Shown piece by piece: positions 19,141 through 27,226 of a DNA stretch of 64,000 nt. The DNA comes from Romboutsia ilealis (GTDB taxonomy: Bacteria; Bacillota; Clostridia; Peptostreptococcales; Peptostreptococcaceae): NCBI RefSeq assembly GCF_900015215.1, contig NZ_LN555523.1:978912-1042911 (forward strand), given 5' to 3'. The notes under the pieces are model-generated. The model searched no databases and was not told the origin of the DNA. It worked only from the letters and a program-made list of their open reading frames with translations. A program made the translations under genes and the position numbers. Numbering within the stretch: position 1 is the first letter of the stretch; each line of letters starts with the position of its first letter.

Positions 19141-19327
19141 TAATAAGATTTTATATTTATAAAAATATATGTAATATTTATATAATGAAGCTACATAAAA
19201 GTATAATAAATTTAAAAATAATATTTTATAGATATATAATAGTAGAAATAAAAGGATATCGTTTAACAGATAAAATAATATATATAGGAAGTTATATAAT
19301 GAAAGTAAAAAAGAAAACTTTTGAGTG

Positions 19328-19382
19328 ATATAATTCACATATAACATATAGATTATATCTATATGTTATATGTGAATTATAT
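19328..19382. repeat. Perfect 26-bp inverted repeat with 3-nt centre
   Basis: The arm 19328-19353 is the exact reverse complement of 19357-19382; the centre is TAT. No T-run follows on the plus strand. The AT-rich stretch 19141-19327 before it shows no credible gene. The repeat sits about 90 bp upstream of the rhodanese lipoprotein gene. Confidence 0.8.
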
Positions 19383-19474
19383 TGAATTTCTATTTAACTT
19401 TACTTTTAAAATAAATTTTATATAATATAAAATGTTGAAAAAACGAAAAAAATAAAAGAAATGGAGGGTTAGGT

Positions 19475-20191
19475 GTGAAATTAACCAAAAAAGCAAAAGC
19501 TTTCTTAATGAGTACAATGATAATTGCCACATTAGGCAGTATAGTTGGATGTTCATCAAATAATAGTGATTCAACTTATAATAAAGTAGATTCTGCTAAA
19601 ACAGAAAAGCTAACGTCAGATAATAAAAAGACATTAGTTATAGATGTAAGAAGTTCAGATGAATATGCTAAGGGTCATTTAGTAGATGCAATAAATATAC
19701 CATTTGATGATTTTAAAGAAAAAATCAATGAATTAGATGGCTATAAGGATCAAAAGATTATATTAATATGTAATACTGGAAATAAAAGTGGAAAAGGCGC
19801 TCAAATTCTAGTAGATAACGGATTTAAGAAAGTATACAATGCAGAAGATGGTATGGATGAATTTGATTATTCTACAGTAACTTACACAAATGTTACAGGA
19901 AGTGAATTTGAAAATATGATAGCAAAAAATAAGAATGCTGTTATAATAGATGTAAGAGATGCTAAGGACTATGAAAAAAGCCATATAGAAAACTCAATAA
20001 ATATACCAATAGATGACTTTGAGTCAAGATTTAATGAATTAGAGGAATACAAGGGTAAAGATATATTAATATATTGCTCAATAGGAAGAAGAAGTGCTAA
20101 AGCAGCGGGAATATTAGAAAATAATGGATATACTAATGTTTACAATGCAGTAGATGGTGTAACAGAATATGACTTTAAATTAGTTAAATAA
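19475..20191 (+). CDS. Tandem-rhodanese lipoprotein (YnjE-like)
   Basis: GTG start seven bases behind GGAGG (19463-19467). Signal peptide II ends at lipobox IVGC near residue 26, so the protein is exposed on the outer face of the membrane. Two rhodanese domains follow (about 45-135 and 145-238). Each has an intact catalytic loop cysteine: CNTGNKS in the first, CSIGRRS in the second, plus the VIDVR and HL/HI-NIP landmarks. Predicted to carry persulfide sulfur. A terminator separates it from the TVP38 gene, but both belong to a set that resembles the E. coli ydj/ynj locus. Confidence 0.9.
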   Translation: MKLTKKAKAFLMSTMIIATLGSIVGCSSNNSDSTYNKVDSAKTEKLTSDNKKTLVIDVRSSDEYAKGHLVDAINIPFDDFKEKINELDGYKDQKIILICNTGNKSGKGAQILVDNGFKKVYNAEDGMDEFDYSTVTYTNVTGSEFENMIAKNKNAVIIDVRDAKDYEKSHIENSINIPIDDFESRFNELEEYKGKDILIYCSIGRRSAKAAGILENNGYTNVYNAVDGVTEYDFKLVK

Positions 20192-20198
20192 TTATATA

Positions 20199-20232
20199 AA
20201 AAAGGTATATAAGATTTTATATGCCTTTTTAA
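20199..20232 (+). terminator. Intrinsic terminator
   Basis: AAAAAGGTATATAA (20199-20212) and TTATATGCCTTTTT (20217-20230) form a stem with one G-U pair and a U-rich 3' arm. Confidence 0.75.
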
Positions 20233-20259
20233 AATACTTTAGAAAAGAGGCGAATTAAA

Positions 20260-20973
20260 ATTAATAATCAAGAAAGAAATAAAGGACTTAATAAATCATT
20301 TTGGATTACAATTGGTATTATACTAGCTTTAGTTTTAATATATTTATTTGTTCCAACTATAAATGATATTGTAAATAATATGACATCTTATTTAGTTAAA
20401 CTTGATATGGAAGGATTAAAAGAATATATATTATCTTTTGGTATTTGGGGACCGGTAGTATCTTTCTTATTAATGATACTTCAATCTGTAGCTGCACCTC
20501 TTCCAGCATTTGTAATAACTTTTGCTAATGCTGCTTTATTTGGATGGGTGTATGGTGCAATACTTTCATGGACTAGTGCCATGGCTGGAGCAGCAATATG
20601 TTTTTATATAGCTAAATTTTTAGGAAGAAATACAGTTGAGAATTTAACTAGCAAATTTGCATTAGATGAAGTAGATAAGTTTTTTGTAAAGTATGGAAAG
20701 CATACAATATTAATAGCAAGACTATTGCCATTTATGTCTTTTGACTTAGTAAGTTATGCGGCAGGATTAACATCAATGAGCTTTGCATCATTTTTTATAG
20801 CAACAGGAATAGGACAGCTTCCAGCTACAATAGTGTATTCATATGTTGGAGATATGCTAACTGGTGGGGCTAAGTTAATGATGACTGGGCTACTTACATT
20901 ATTTGCATTAAGTATATTAATATATGTTATTAAGAAAATATGGGACGAAAAAATAATAAACAATTTAAAATAA
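20260..20973 (+). CDS. TVP38/TMEM64 (DedA-like) membrane protein with apparent ATT start
   Basis: SNARE-associated/DedA-type family: GFxxGxxxS-like core NAALFGWVYGAILSWTSA, then FLGRNTVENL and LLPFMSFDLVSYAAGL. The first ATG in frame (20380) would remove the first transmembrane helix and has no RBS. The reading frame stays open upstream and encodes INNQERNKGLNKSFWITIGI followed by a hydrophobic helix. It begins at ATT 20260, nine bases behind AAGAGG (20245-20250). No ATG, GTG or TTG occurs in frame between that RBS and 20380. Start inferred; family firm. Confidence 0.8.
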   Translation: MNNQERNKGLNKSFWITIGIILALVLIYLFVPTINDIVNNMTSYLVKLDMEGLKEYILSFGIWGPVVSFLLMILQSVAAPLPAFVITFANAALFGWVYGAILSWTSAMAGAAICFYIAKFLGRNTVENLTSKFALDEVDKFFVKYGKHTILIARLLPFMSFDLVSYAAGLTSMSFASFFIATGIGQLPATIVYSYVGDMLTGGAKLMMTGLLTLFALSILIYVIKKIWDEKIINNLK

Positions 20974-20992
20974 TAATACAAAATAGTTAAGA

Positions 20993-21028
20993 GTTGATTT
21001 CTATATATAATAGAAGTCAGCTTTTTTT
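20993..21028 (+). terminator. Terminator derived from an IS3 transposase 3' end
   Basis: GTTGATTTCTAT (20993-21004) pairs with ATAGAAGTCAGC (21010-21021), followed by T7. Read on the minus strand it gives LTSIIYRNQLLT, close to the LTPVQYRNQL C-terminus of IS3-family OrfB. It is 17 of 18 identical to the start of a similar element at 42738. Confidence 0.65.
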
Positions 21029-21173
21029 ATAAAGATAAAAAACTATATAAAGAACTTACTAAATTTAGATATGTATTTATATTAAATGTAGTTTTTTATA
21101 CAATTTTCAAATTATAAATAGTAAATGATGAGAGTGAATTATTTGCTTGATTTATTTAATATAATAAAATTTA

Positions 21174-21202
21174 TTGACAAGTATAAATATATTATATATT
21201 AT
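21174..21202 (+). promoter_or_regulatory. Sigma-A-type promoter of the AIM24 gene
   Basis: TTGACA at 21174-21179, 17-nt spacer, TATTAT at 21197-21202, about 50 nt before the RBS of the gene at 21256. Confidence 0.6.
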
Positions 21203-21255
21203 TGTTTAATATTAAAATTAAGTATTTATAGACACATAAAATAAGGAGATTGATG

Positions 21256-22089
21256 ATGAATACATTAGATGATAAAATAAGTATAATTGATAGTATATCA
21301 TATGATGGAGTAGACTTTGAGATAATAGCATATAATAACTTAGAAGGAGCTCAAAATGTAGAAACAGCAATGGGTGTATTCTTTGCAAATCAGGTTGGAT
21401 TGAAAATGAAGCAAGTAAGAATAAAGTTAAATAATAGTTCTGTAAAAACTGAAGCTGGAGCGCTTTATTATTATAAAGGAAATATACAATCTAAAAGTAA
21501 TATTGGTGGTGTAGGAGGTCTTTTTAAAAAGGCCGTTTCAGGAAGTATAACAAATGAAAGTGCTATAAAACCTATTTATAGTGGACGTGGAGAGATTCTT
21601 TTAGAACCATCATATAAACACTATATAATAATGGAATTAAATAATGAAAGTATAATCGTTGATAAAGGAATGTTTTATTGTTGTTCAGAGGATATAACTG
21701 TTAAAGGAGTTATGCAAAAAAATATTTCATCAACATTACTTGGAGGAGAAGGATTATTCCAAATAGAATTAACTGGTTCAGGGGTAGTTGTACTTGAATG
21801 TAGTGTACCAAAGTCAGAAATAGTAGAATGTGAAATAAGTAAAGGAGAAGAATTAAAGGTAGATGGAAACTTCGCTATAGCTAGAAGTAAAGGTGTAAAC
21901 TTTAGCGTTACAAAATCAGATAAAAGTTTATTTGGTTCAGCTATAAATGGTGAAGGATTCTTAAATACCTTTATTGGTGAAGGAAAAGTTTGGATAGCTC
22001 CTACTCAACCTATGTATGAAAAAATGAGATATGGCCTTCCAACTAATAATAATTCTATGAATAACCCAACACCTCGTCAAAGAGGATAA
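21256..22089 (+). CDS. AIM24 family protein
   Basis: A glycine-rich beta-sandwich protein of the AIM24/TIGR00266 family: GGVGGLFKKAVSGSI, GEILLEPSYKHYIIMEL and GEGLFQIELTGSGVVVL are typical. Cytosolic, no signal peptide; bacterial function unknown. Several in-frame starts exist (TTG 21250, ATG 21253, ATG 21256). AAGGAG at 21243-21248 gives the best spacing to 21256 (277 aa). Transcribed alone from the promoter above and closed by a terminator. Confidence 0.9.
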   Translation: MNTLDDKISIIDSISYDGVDFEIIAYNNLEGAQNVETAMGVFFANQVGLKMKQVRIKLNNSSVKTEAGALYYYKGNIQSKSNIGGVGGLFKKAVSGSITNESAIKPIYSGRGEILLEPSYKHYIIMELNNESIIVDKGMFYCCSEDITVKGVMQKNISSTLLGGEGLFQIELTGSGVVVLECSVPKSEIVECEISKGEELKVDGNFAIARSKGVNFSVTKSDKSLFGSAINGEGFLNTFIGEGKVWIAPTQPMYEKMRYGLPTNNNSMNNPTPRQRG

Positions 22090-22093
22090 TATT

Positions 22094-22142
22094 AAATGCC
22101 CTGTAGGATAGATTCTTATTATCTAGACTATAGGGCATTTAC
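22094..22142 (+). terminator. Stem-loop terminator
   Basis: AAATGCCCT (22094-22102) and AGGGCATTT (22132-22140) bracket a 29-nt loop five bases after the AIM24 stop; the U-tract is short. Confidence 0.6.
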
Positions 22143-22176
22143 ACTAAACATTTATATTAGAAAAACCTTCACCTAA

Positions 22177-22542
22177 TGTCTCATAAACGTCAGATATCCT
22201 CAAAATGAAGAGTTTGTAACAAAGATTGGAGAAAGCTATGGAACTTCAAAGGATACTACTTTATATAATGGTCCTTTTGTATTAACAAAGTGGAAAACAG
22301 AAGATCAATTTACTATGGAAAAAAATCCAAACTATTGGGATCAGAAAGAGGTTAATTTATTAATTATAAACGCTAAAGTTGTAAAAGATGTTCAAGCGGG
22401 TGTTAGTTTATTTGAAGCAGGAGAAATAGATATAGTTTAGATTAATTCAGAGTACGTTGATAAATTTAAGGGTTCAAAAGATTTTAAACTATTCTCTAAT
22501 GCAGCAACAATATTTTTAACTACTAATAAAGATAGAAAATAG
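22177..22542 (+). pseudogene. Fragment of an oligopeptide ABC transporter substrate-binding protein (OppA type)
   Basis: The frame reads YPQNEEFVTKIGESYGTSKD followed by TTLYNGPFVLTKW and MEKNPNYWDQKEVNL, the conserved middle of the OppA/DppA solute-binding family. There is no start codon or signal peptide, the frame has a TAG at 22438-22440, and coding similarity ends at TAG 22540-22542. Both ends of the roughly 540-aa protein are missing, so this is a decayed internal fragment. No opp permease genes lie nearby. Confidence 0.8.
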
Positions 22543-22613
22543 ATTTTTACAATATTGACAAAAGTAATTTATATTATAAATAAATTTATAATATAAATAA
22601 AATATATGATAAT

Positions 22614-22649
22614 AAAAAAGCTGATCCTTAAATAGATCAGCTTTTTTAT
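22614..22649 (-). terminator. Bidirectional terminator
   Basis: AAAAAAGCTGATC (22614-22626) and GATCAGCTTTTTT (22635-22647) form a 13-bp stem with T-runs in both orientations, adjoining the stop of the DUF1540 gene. Confidence 0.85.
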
Positions 22650-22954
22650 TATCTAGATACAAAAGTTTCACAACTTGTATTGTGTGCATTTATTTGAACG
22701 CTGTCAGCAACGCAATTCTTATCTTCATTGTAAGTGCAATTAACAGCATCACATTTTATTTGTTCAGGTTTAGTACAACTGCAATTAGCACAATTTGTAA
22801 AAGAAGTACTATCTTGATCTACGAAAGAAGAGCAGTAAGTACTAGAAGTTGTATTAGCATTATGACCACCTACATTTATACCACCAGCATAACATAATCC
22901 CGAGTTATTATGTCCACAATTAGTTGCAGAACAGTTTAAATTTCCATTTGACAT
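22649..22954 (-). CDS. DUF1540 cysteine-rich protein (two domains)
   Basis: 101 aa with 12 cysteines in two related halves: CSATNCGHNNSGLCYAG ... YCSSFV and CDAVNCTYNEDKNCVAD ... CETFV, each followed by a GxxxNAHNxxT-like strand. This is the DUF1540 pattern, common in spore-forming Clostridia and thought to bind metal. A CxNCxC segment (CANCSC) joins the halves. RBS AGGAGG precedes the ATG. Function unknown. Confidence 0.9.
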   Translation of the reverse strand: MSNGNLNCSATNCGHNNSGLCYAGGINVGGHNANTTSSTYCSSFVDQDSTSFTNCANCSCTKPEQIKCDAVNCTYNEDKNCVADSVQINAHNTSCETFVSR

Positions 22955-23151
22955 TTTATGTACCTCCTATTTACTTATATAATCTATTATTTGATAAATT
23001 AAAAAAAATATAATAGGAAGATTTAAGGAAAATTATAGATTATAGATATTATTTAAATTTAATAGATAATAAGTGTATTTTAATAAAATGACAAATTGAA
23101 ACTTTATAATAAAGTTATTAATAAGGTATTACTTAAAGTAAAAAATAATAT

Positions 23152-24287
23152 AATTTAACTCGTTGTGCTAGTTAAATTTTTCAATAATAAAACTCCAACA
23201 AATATAGTATCCTAAGATTATCTCTACTATTCTAAAGGAGGATTATATATGCTAGAGTTTAATAATTATTATATCCAAGATCAAAAAAATTTAACTGATT
23301 TATTTACAAATATATTTGTAATTATAGATGATATATATAATGAGATTATACCTATAACTGTAAGTAATAGACGTAATATAAAAGATAGCAAACTTTCTGA
23401 TAGTGAGATAATCACTATTAGCATAGTTGGTGAACTTTTAACTATTGATTCTGAAAAAGCATTCTTTAGTTTGCTTAAAAGGGAATATAAAAATCTATTT
23501 CCAAAGATAGGAGATAGAACGAGATTCAACAGAACTAAAAGAAACTTATATTGGGTAATATCTAAAATAAGAGAGCATATTTCTTTATTTATGCAATCTT
23601 ATTCTAACAATATAAGAATTGTAGATAGTATGCCTATTCCAGTATGTGAATTTGGTAGAGCACATTTTAGTAAATGCTTTAAAGGCGAAGCCTCTTATGG
23701 TAGATGTCCTTCAAAAAAACAAACTTATTTTGGATTTAAATTTCATGCTCTTACTACAATAGATGGATTTTTATCTGATTATATTATAACTCCAGCTAAT
23801 GTAGATGATAGAAATGCAGTATGGGATTTATGTGATAAATATAAATCTATTTCTATTATTGGTGATAAAGGGTATGTAAATAAAAGGCTAACGCCTGAAC
23901 TGAAAGTTGAAAAGGATATAAATCTATTATTTTTAAAGCGCGGAAATAGTAAAGATAATTATCCCAAAGATATAAGACAATTGATATTTAAAGCTAGAAG
24001 AAGGATAGAAACTAGTTTTTCTCAGTTGGCAGAACAATTAAATTTGAATAAAGTAAAAAGTAAATCAATGTTAGGATTTATAACTAGAACTTCAATAAAA
24101 GTTTTAGCTCATAATATATCATTTCTAATAAACAAATTAATGGGAAATGAAGATTCTATATCTAAAATAAAAAGATTAGTATTTGGATAAAAATTACAAA
24201 TACTAATCTTTCATAGGATATTCTTTTTTGCACAATTTAAATTCCTTTATTTGGAAAAATAATTAACTAGCACAACAGATTAATTTA
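23152..24287 (+). mobile_element. IS982-family insertion sequence
   Basis: The transposase gene at 23249-24190 lies between imperfect terminal inverted repeats: left CGTTGTGCTAGTTAA (23161-23175) and right TTAACTAGCACAACAG (24263-24278). Flanking AT-rich bases (AATTTAACT left, ATTAATTT right) are shared with the mini-element at 34998-35128, so the repeats may extend outward; exact ends are uncertain. The single reading frame is intact, so the element may be active. Confidence 0.85.
23249..24190 (+). CDS. IS982-family transposase
   Basis: 313 aa DDE transposase. The family hallmark IVDSMPIPVCEFGRAHFSK contains the first catalytic Asp; YGRCPSKKQTYFGFKFHALT follows; the second Asp is in IIGDKGYVNKRL; the catalytic Glu is in ARRRIETSFSQL near residue 250. 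RBS AAAGGAGG precedes the ATG. No frameshift is seen. Codon use resembles the host. Confidence 0.93.
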   Translation: MLEFNNYYIQDQKNLTDLFTNIFVIIDDIYNEIIPITVSNRRNIKDSKLSDSEIITISIVGELLTIDSEKAFFSLLKREYKNLFPKIGDRTRFNRTKRNLYWVISKIREHISLFMQSYSNNIRIVDSMPIPVCEFGRAHFSKCFKGEASYGRCPSKKQTYFGFKFHALTTIDGFLSDYIITPANVDDRNAVWDLCDKYKSISIIGDKGYVNKRLTPELKVEKDINLLFLKRGNSKDNYPKDIRQLIFKARRRIETSFSQLAEQLNLNKVKSKSMLGFITRTSIKVLAHNISFLINKLMGNEDSISKIKRLVFG

Positions 24288-24353
24288 ATAGACGTATGAA
24301 AGATACTGTTATATTATATATATAACAAATAAAACAAAAAAGGGGGATTGATT

Positions 24354-25256
24354 ATGAAAAAAGTTAATATTTTTTTGAGTATAAACTTTATATTTACATG
24401 GGGTGTGGCATTTTGGCTAATGAGCAATGGTGGATATCAAAATCCATTGGCTAAGATAGTACTTATGGTATGTATGATAATTCCAGCAATATCAGCAATT
24501 TTAACTAGCTTTATAACTAAGGAAAATATTAAAGATTTATGGATAAAACCAAATTTTAGAAATAATAAAAAATTTTATTTAATAGCATGGTTTTTGCCTG
24601 CAATACTTATTGTATTAGGAGCAGGAGTGTATTATTTAGTGTTTCCATCTCATTTTGATTTAAGTATGTCAACATTTATAAAATTAACACAAGACCAAAT
24701 GGTAGCTATGGGTCAGCGAGCACCATCAGTAGAAGAATTAAAATCATTGCTTATAATGCAAATAATAATAGGAGTTTTACTTGCACCTATATTAAATTTT
24801 ATAGCTTGTCTAGGAGAAGAATTAGGATGGAGAGGATTTTTACTTCCAATGCTTAATGAAAAATATTCATATTTAAAATCAACTATTAAAAGTGGAGTTA
24901 TATGGGGAATATGGCATGCACCTATGATAGCTATGGGACATAATTATGGATTAGGTTATTTTGGTGCACCTTGGGGAGGAATACTTGCAATGATAGTATT
25001 TTGTGTAGTTGTATCTGCCTTTTTATCATATATGACATTTAAGACTAAAAGTTGTATACCGGCAGTGCTTTCACATGGTATGATAAATGGGTTTGCAAGT
25101 TTTTCAACTATATTTATAGCAGTACCTAGAGTTAATCCATTTATAGGACCAAGTCCAGTTGGGATTTTAGGTGGAGTTGGATTTATCATAGTAGGAATTA
25201 TTTGTTTAATTAAAATAAATAAGATGGATAAAGAAATGGAGGAAATATCTATATAG
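24354..25256 (+). CDS. CPBP family intramembrane metalloprotease
   Basis: Multi-pass membrane protein with the three CPBP (Abi/CAAX-like) motifs: EELGWRGFLLP (catalytic Glu-Glu and Arg) near residue 160, GIWHAPM near 190, and SHGMINGF near 240. A TTG at 24348 is only one base behind AGGGGG, so the ATG at 24354 is chosen (300 aa). Possible roles include protein processing or bacteriocin self-immunity. No bacteriocin gene is adjacent. Confidence 0.9.
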   Translation: MKKVNIFLSINFIFTWGVAFWLMSNGGYQNPLAKIVLMVCMIIPAISAILTSFITKENIKDLWIKPNFRNNKKFYLIAWFLPAILIVLGAGVYYLVFPSHFDLSMSTFIKLTQDQMVAMGQRAPSVEELKSLLIMQIIIGVLLAPILNFIACLGEELGWRGFLLPMLNEKYSYLKSTIKSGVIWGIWHAPMIAMGHNYGLGYFGAPWGGILAMIVFCVVVSAFLSYMTFKTKSCIPAVLSHGMINGFASFSTIFIAVPRVNPFIGPSPVGILGGVGFIIVGIICLIKINKMDKEMEEISI

Positions 25257-25270
25257 ATATTTCCTTATTT
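25241..25270 (+). terminator. Terminator overlapping the CPBP stop codon
   Basis: GGAAATATCT (25241-25250) and AGATATTTCC (25255-25264) form a perfect 10-bp stem that contains the TAG stop; a T-rich tail follows. Confidence 0.7.
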
Positions 25271-25429
25271 ATTTAAAAAGTTTACTTTTATAATATAGAC
25301 TATGTACTAAAAATATTAAGCAGTAATACAAAATTAAATTTTAGCTATTAGGGTTAGTTAAATTTTCAATATATGGTATATAATAAATATATTGAAAATT
25401 ATAAATAAGGTATAAGTAGGAGTTAAATA

Positions 25430-26185
25430 ATGTCTAAAGTATTTAAGAAAATATATGAAGTAGGATATAGAGATACAAATCCAAGAAGAGAATGTAAATT
25501 TTCATCATATATGGAATTTATGTCAGATATAGCTTTTAAGCATGATGCCAGTTTAGGCTTATCCCTATCAAATTTACTTGAAAGTAATCATACATGGGTA
25601 GTATTTAATTATAAGATTAAAGTATTTAAGCCGACGAATTATCAAGATGAATTAAGAGTTGAAACATATATAAAGACCTTTAGAAAGTACTTTGCGGTTA
25701 GAGTATTTGAAATATATAATGAAGAAAATGAACTTGTATTACAAAGTGAAAGTTTAGCATTTTTTATAGATATGTTAAAAGCAAAACCCTGCACTATTCC
25801 AGATTACTATTATAATAAGTATAATATATCAGAAGAAGATAAAAATATAAAAATAGATAAATTAAAGTTTGAAAAAACAGAAAGAGTAGATATAGAAAAG
25901 AAATTTGATATAAGATATACAGATATTGATTTTAATTTACATGTTGGAAATGTAAATTATGTTAGATGGATTATAGATTCTATGCCACTTGAAGTAGTTA
26001 AAGACTATAGGATATGTGAATTCAATATAAAATATGAAAAACAAATAAAAGATCAGGAAAGTATAATAGTAAATACAAAACTTGAATATGAACAAGATAA
26101 AGTACATGCAAATCATATTATAATAGATAAGGAAAATAATGAATTATCTTTGCTTGAAAGTTATTGGGAGAAAATTAAATCATGA
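25430..26185 (+). CDS. Acyl-ACP thioesterase
   Basis: Double hot-dog fold protein of the FatA/FatB-like bacterial family. The C-terminal half has DFNLHVGNVNYVRWI near residues 165-180, matching the catalytic NxHxxN...Y motif of acyl-ACP thioesterases. The N-terminal half begins YEVGYRDTNPRRECKFSSYM. 251 aa is normal. Predicted to release free fatty acids from ACP, linking it to the fab cluster at 47-57 kb. RBS AGGAG precedes the ATG; monocistronic. Confidence 0.9.
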   Translation: MSKVFKKIYEVGYRDTNPRRECKFSSYMEFMSDIAFKHDASLGLSLSNLLESNHTWVVFNYKIKVFKPTNYQDELRVETYIKTFRKYFAVRVFEIYNEENELVLQSESLAFFIDMLKAKPCTIPDYYYNKYNISEEDKNIKIDKLKFEKTERVDIEKKFDIRYTDIDFNLHVGNVNYVRWIIDSMPLEVVKDYRICEFNIKYEKQIKDQESIIVNTKLEYEQDKVHANHIIIDKENNELSLLESYWEKIKS

Positions 26186-26241
26186 TAAGATGTTAAGTAA
26201 TCTTATTAAAATATATACTTAAACTTATAATGTATAATGAC

Positions 26242-26292
26242 AAAAAATTCACTTCACTTATGTCGGTATCGTTTATCTGTTGCTCAAAATGA
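26242..26292 (-). repeat. Degenerate internally deleted repeat copy
   Basis: Read on the minus strand, GAGCAACAGATAAACGATAC then CGACATAAGTGAAGTGAA and T6 match the 3' half of the 191-bp repeats (GCAACAGACGAAGTC, CGACATGAAG, GAAGCGAA T6) with an internal deletion. It is the most diverged member found. Confidence 0.45.
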
Positions 26293-26373
26293 TGTATAGA
26301 AAATATGATAAACTTGTAAAATTTATAAATAAATGATATATTTTAGATAAAAATAAAATAAAAGAGGGACACT

Positions 26374-26913
26374 ATGTATTTACCAAGTAAAATCACAAAT
26401 ATATTATCTAAAATAACTAAATCATATACAGTTAAATATACAAATGGTAAAATAGAATCAGTATTTATAAATGAAAAAGATGTAACAATACAAGCATCAA
26501 ATAAAGGATACTGTATTTACTTAAAAGGTGGTCCTATATATTTAAATGATTTAAAGTCAATAGAGCCTCTTTTAGTAAAAATGAATGTTTTAAACAATAA
26601 TGATAAAATTAAAAATAACCAGTCTATAAAAGATGAATTAATAGATATTTTTTCTAAAAATAAAGATACTTTTTCTGTAAAATACAGTGGAGCATGTATA
26701 GTATCTTTAAATCTAGAAAATCCTAAATTAGTTATAAGCAAAACTAGTGTAGGATATTCATTAAATGTGAATAATGAAAATATATCTATAAATAATGTGG
26801 TATCATTAAAAAAACTTTTAACAAGAATGAATGTTATAAAGCCATTAAAGAAGAAAAATATTAAAAAAGATGTTTATGATTGTAGATTTGAACAACTTAT
26901 GTTGGATATATAG
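26374..26913 (+). CDS. Hypothetical protein with an internal duplication
   Basis: Not a known family. The 179 residues consist of two similar units of about 65 aa. The first (residues 8-72) has SYTVKYTNGKIESVF, GYCIYLKGGPIYLNDL and LLVKMNVL. The second (88-158) has TFSVKYSGACIVSLN, GYSLNVNNENISINNV and LLTRMNVI. The pattern of beta-strands plus a terminal helix suggests a repeated small fold. No signal or membrane segment. RBS GAGGG precedes the ATG; a terminator follows. Confidence 0.8.
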   Translation: MYLPSKITNILSKITKSYTVKYTNGKIESVFINEKDVTIQASNKGYCIYLKGGPIYLNDLKSIEPLLVKMNVLNNNDKIKNNQSIKDELIDIFSKNKDTFSVKYSGACIVSLNLENPKLVISKTSVGYSLNVNNENISINNVVSLKKLLTRMNVIKPLKKKNIKKDVYDCRFEQLMLDI

Positions 26914-26932
26914 ACAGATTGCCTTTAAAAAG

Positions 26933-26962
26933 GCTGAACTTATATAAAGTTCAGCTTTTTTT
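26933..26962 (+). terminator. Intrinsic terminator
   Basis: GCTGAACTT (26933-26941) and AAGTTCAGC (26947-26955) with T7 (26956-26962). The T-run is the left border of the next repeat copy. Confidence 0.85.
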
Positions 26963-27153
26963 ACGCTTAAGGATATTATAATACTTAAAAAAATATGGAT
27001 AACTTCTGAATGTAAGTAATATCAATAAATTGGTTTTGAGCGTACAAAAGATTTTGAAATACTTCGCCCATGTAGTGGCTCAAGTAACGGATGAAGTCGT
27101 TGGTGACATGAAGTGTTTCTCCGACACGTCGCTCGAGCGAAGCGAATTTTTTA
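26963..27153 (+). repeat. Full-length 191-bp terminator-associated structured repeat (copy 1)
   Basis: Begins ACGCTTAAGGATATTATAAT and ends CGAGCGAAGCGAA T6 A. It aligns without gaps to 58071-58261 with about 18 mismatches by eye (about 90% identity). Hairpins: ACTTCG (27061-27066) with TGAAGT (27092-27097) enclosing CCAT/GTGG; GTTGGTGA (27099-27106) with TCTCCGAC (27118-27125); TCGCTCGAGCGA palindrome. The G+C content is well above that of the surrounding intergenic DNA. Confidence 0.9.
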
Positions 27154-27226
27154 GTTTAATTTTAATATTTATAAATTATAAATAATCAAAAAGTATTTGA
27201 TAATATATTTTTATAGGAGGCAAGAG

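Noticed and set aside
19116-19328. 70-codon plus-strand frame before the large inverted repeat
   Set aside because: Low-complexity I/Y/K-rich translation, no RBS, and it starts inside the degenerate repeat copy; looks like chance in AT-rich DNA.
25345-25400. GGGTTAGTTAAATTTTCAAT resembling the inner left end of IS982
   Set aside because: Only about 17 bases of AT-rich similarity, without the GTTGTGC core or a partner end.
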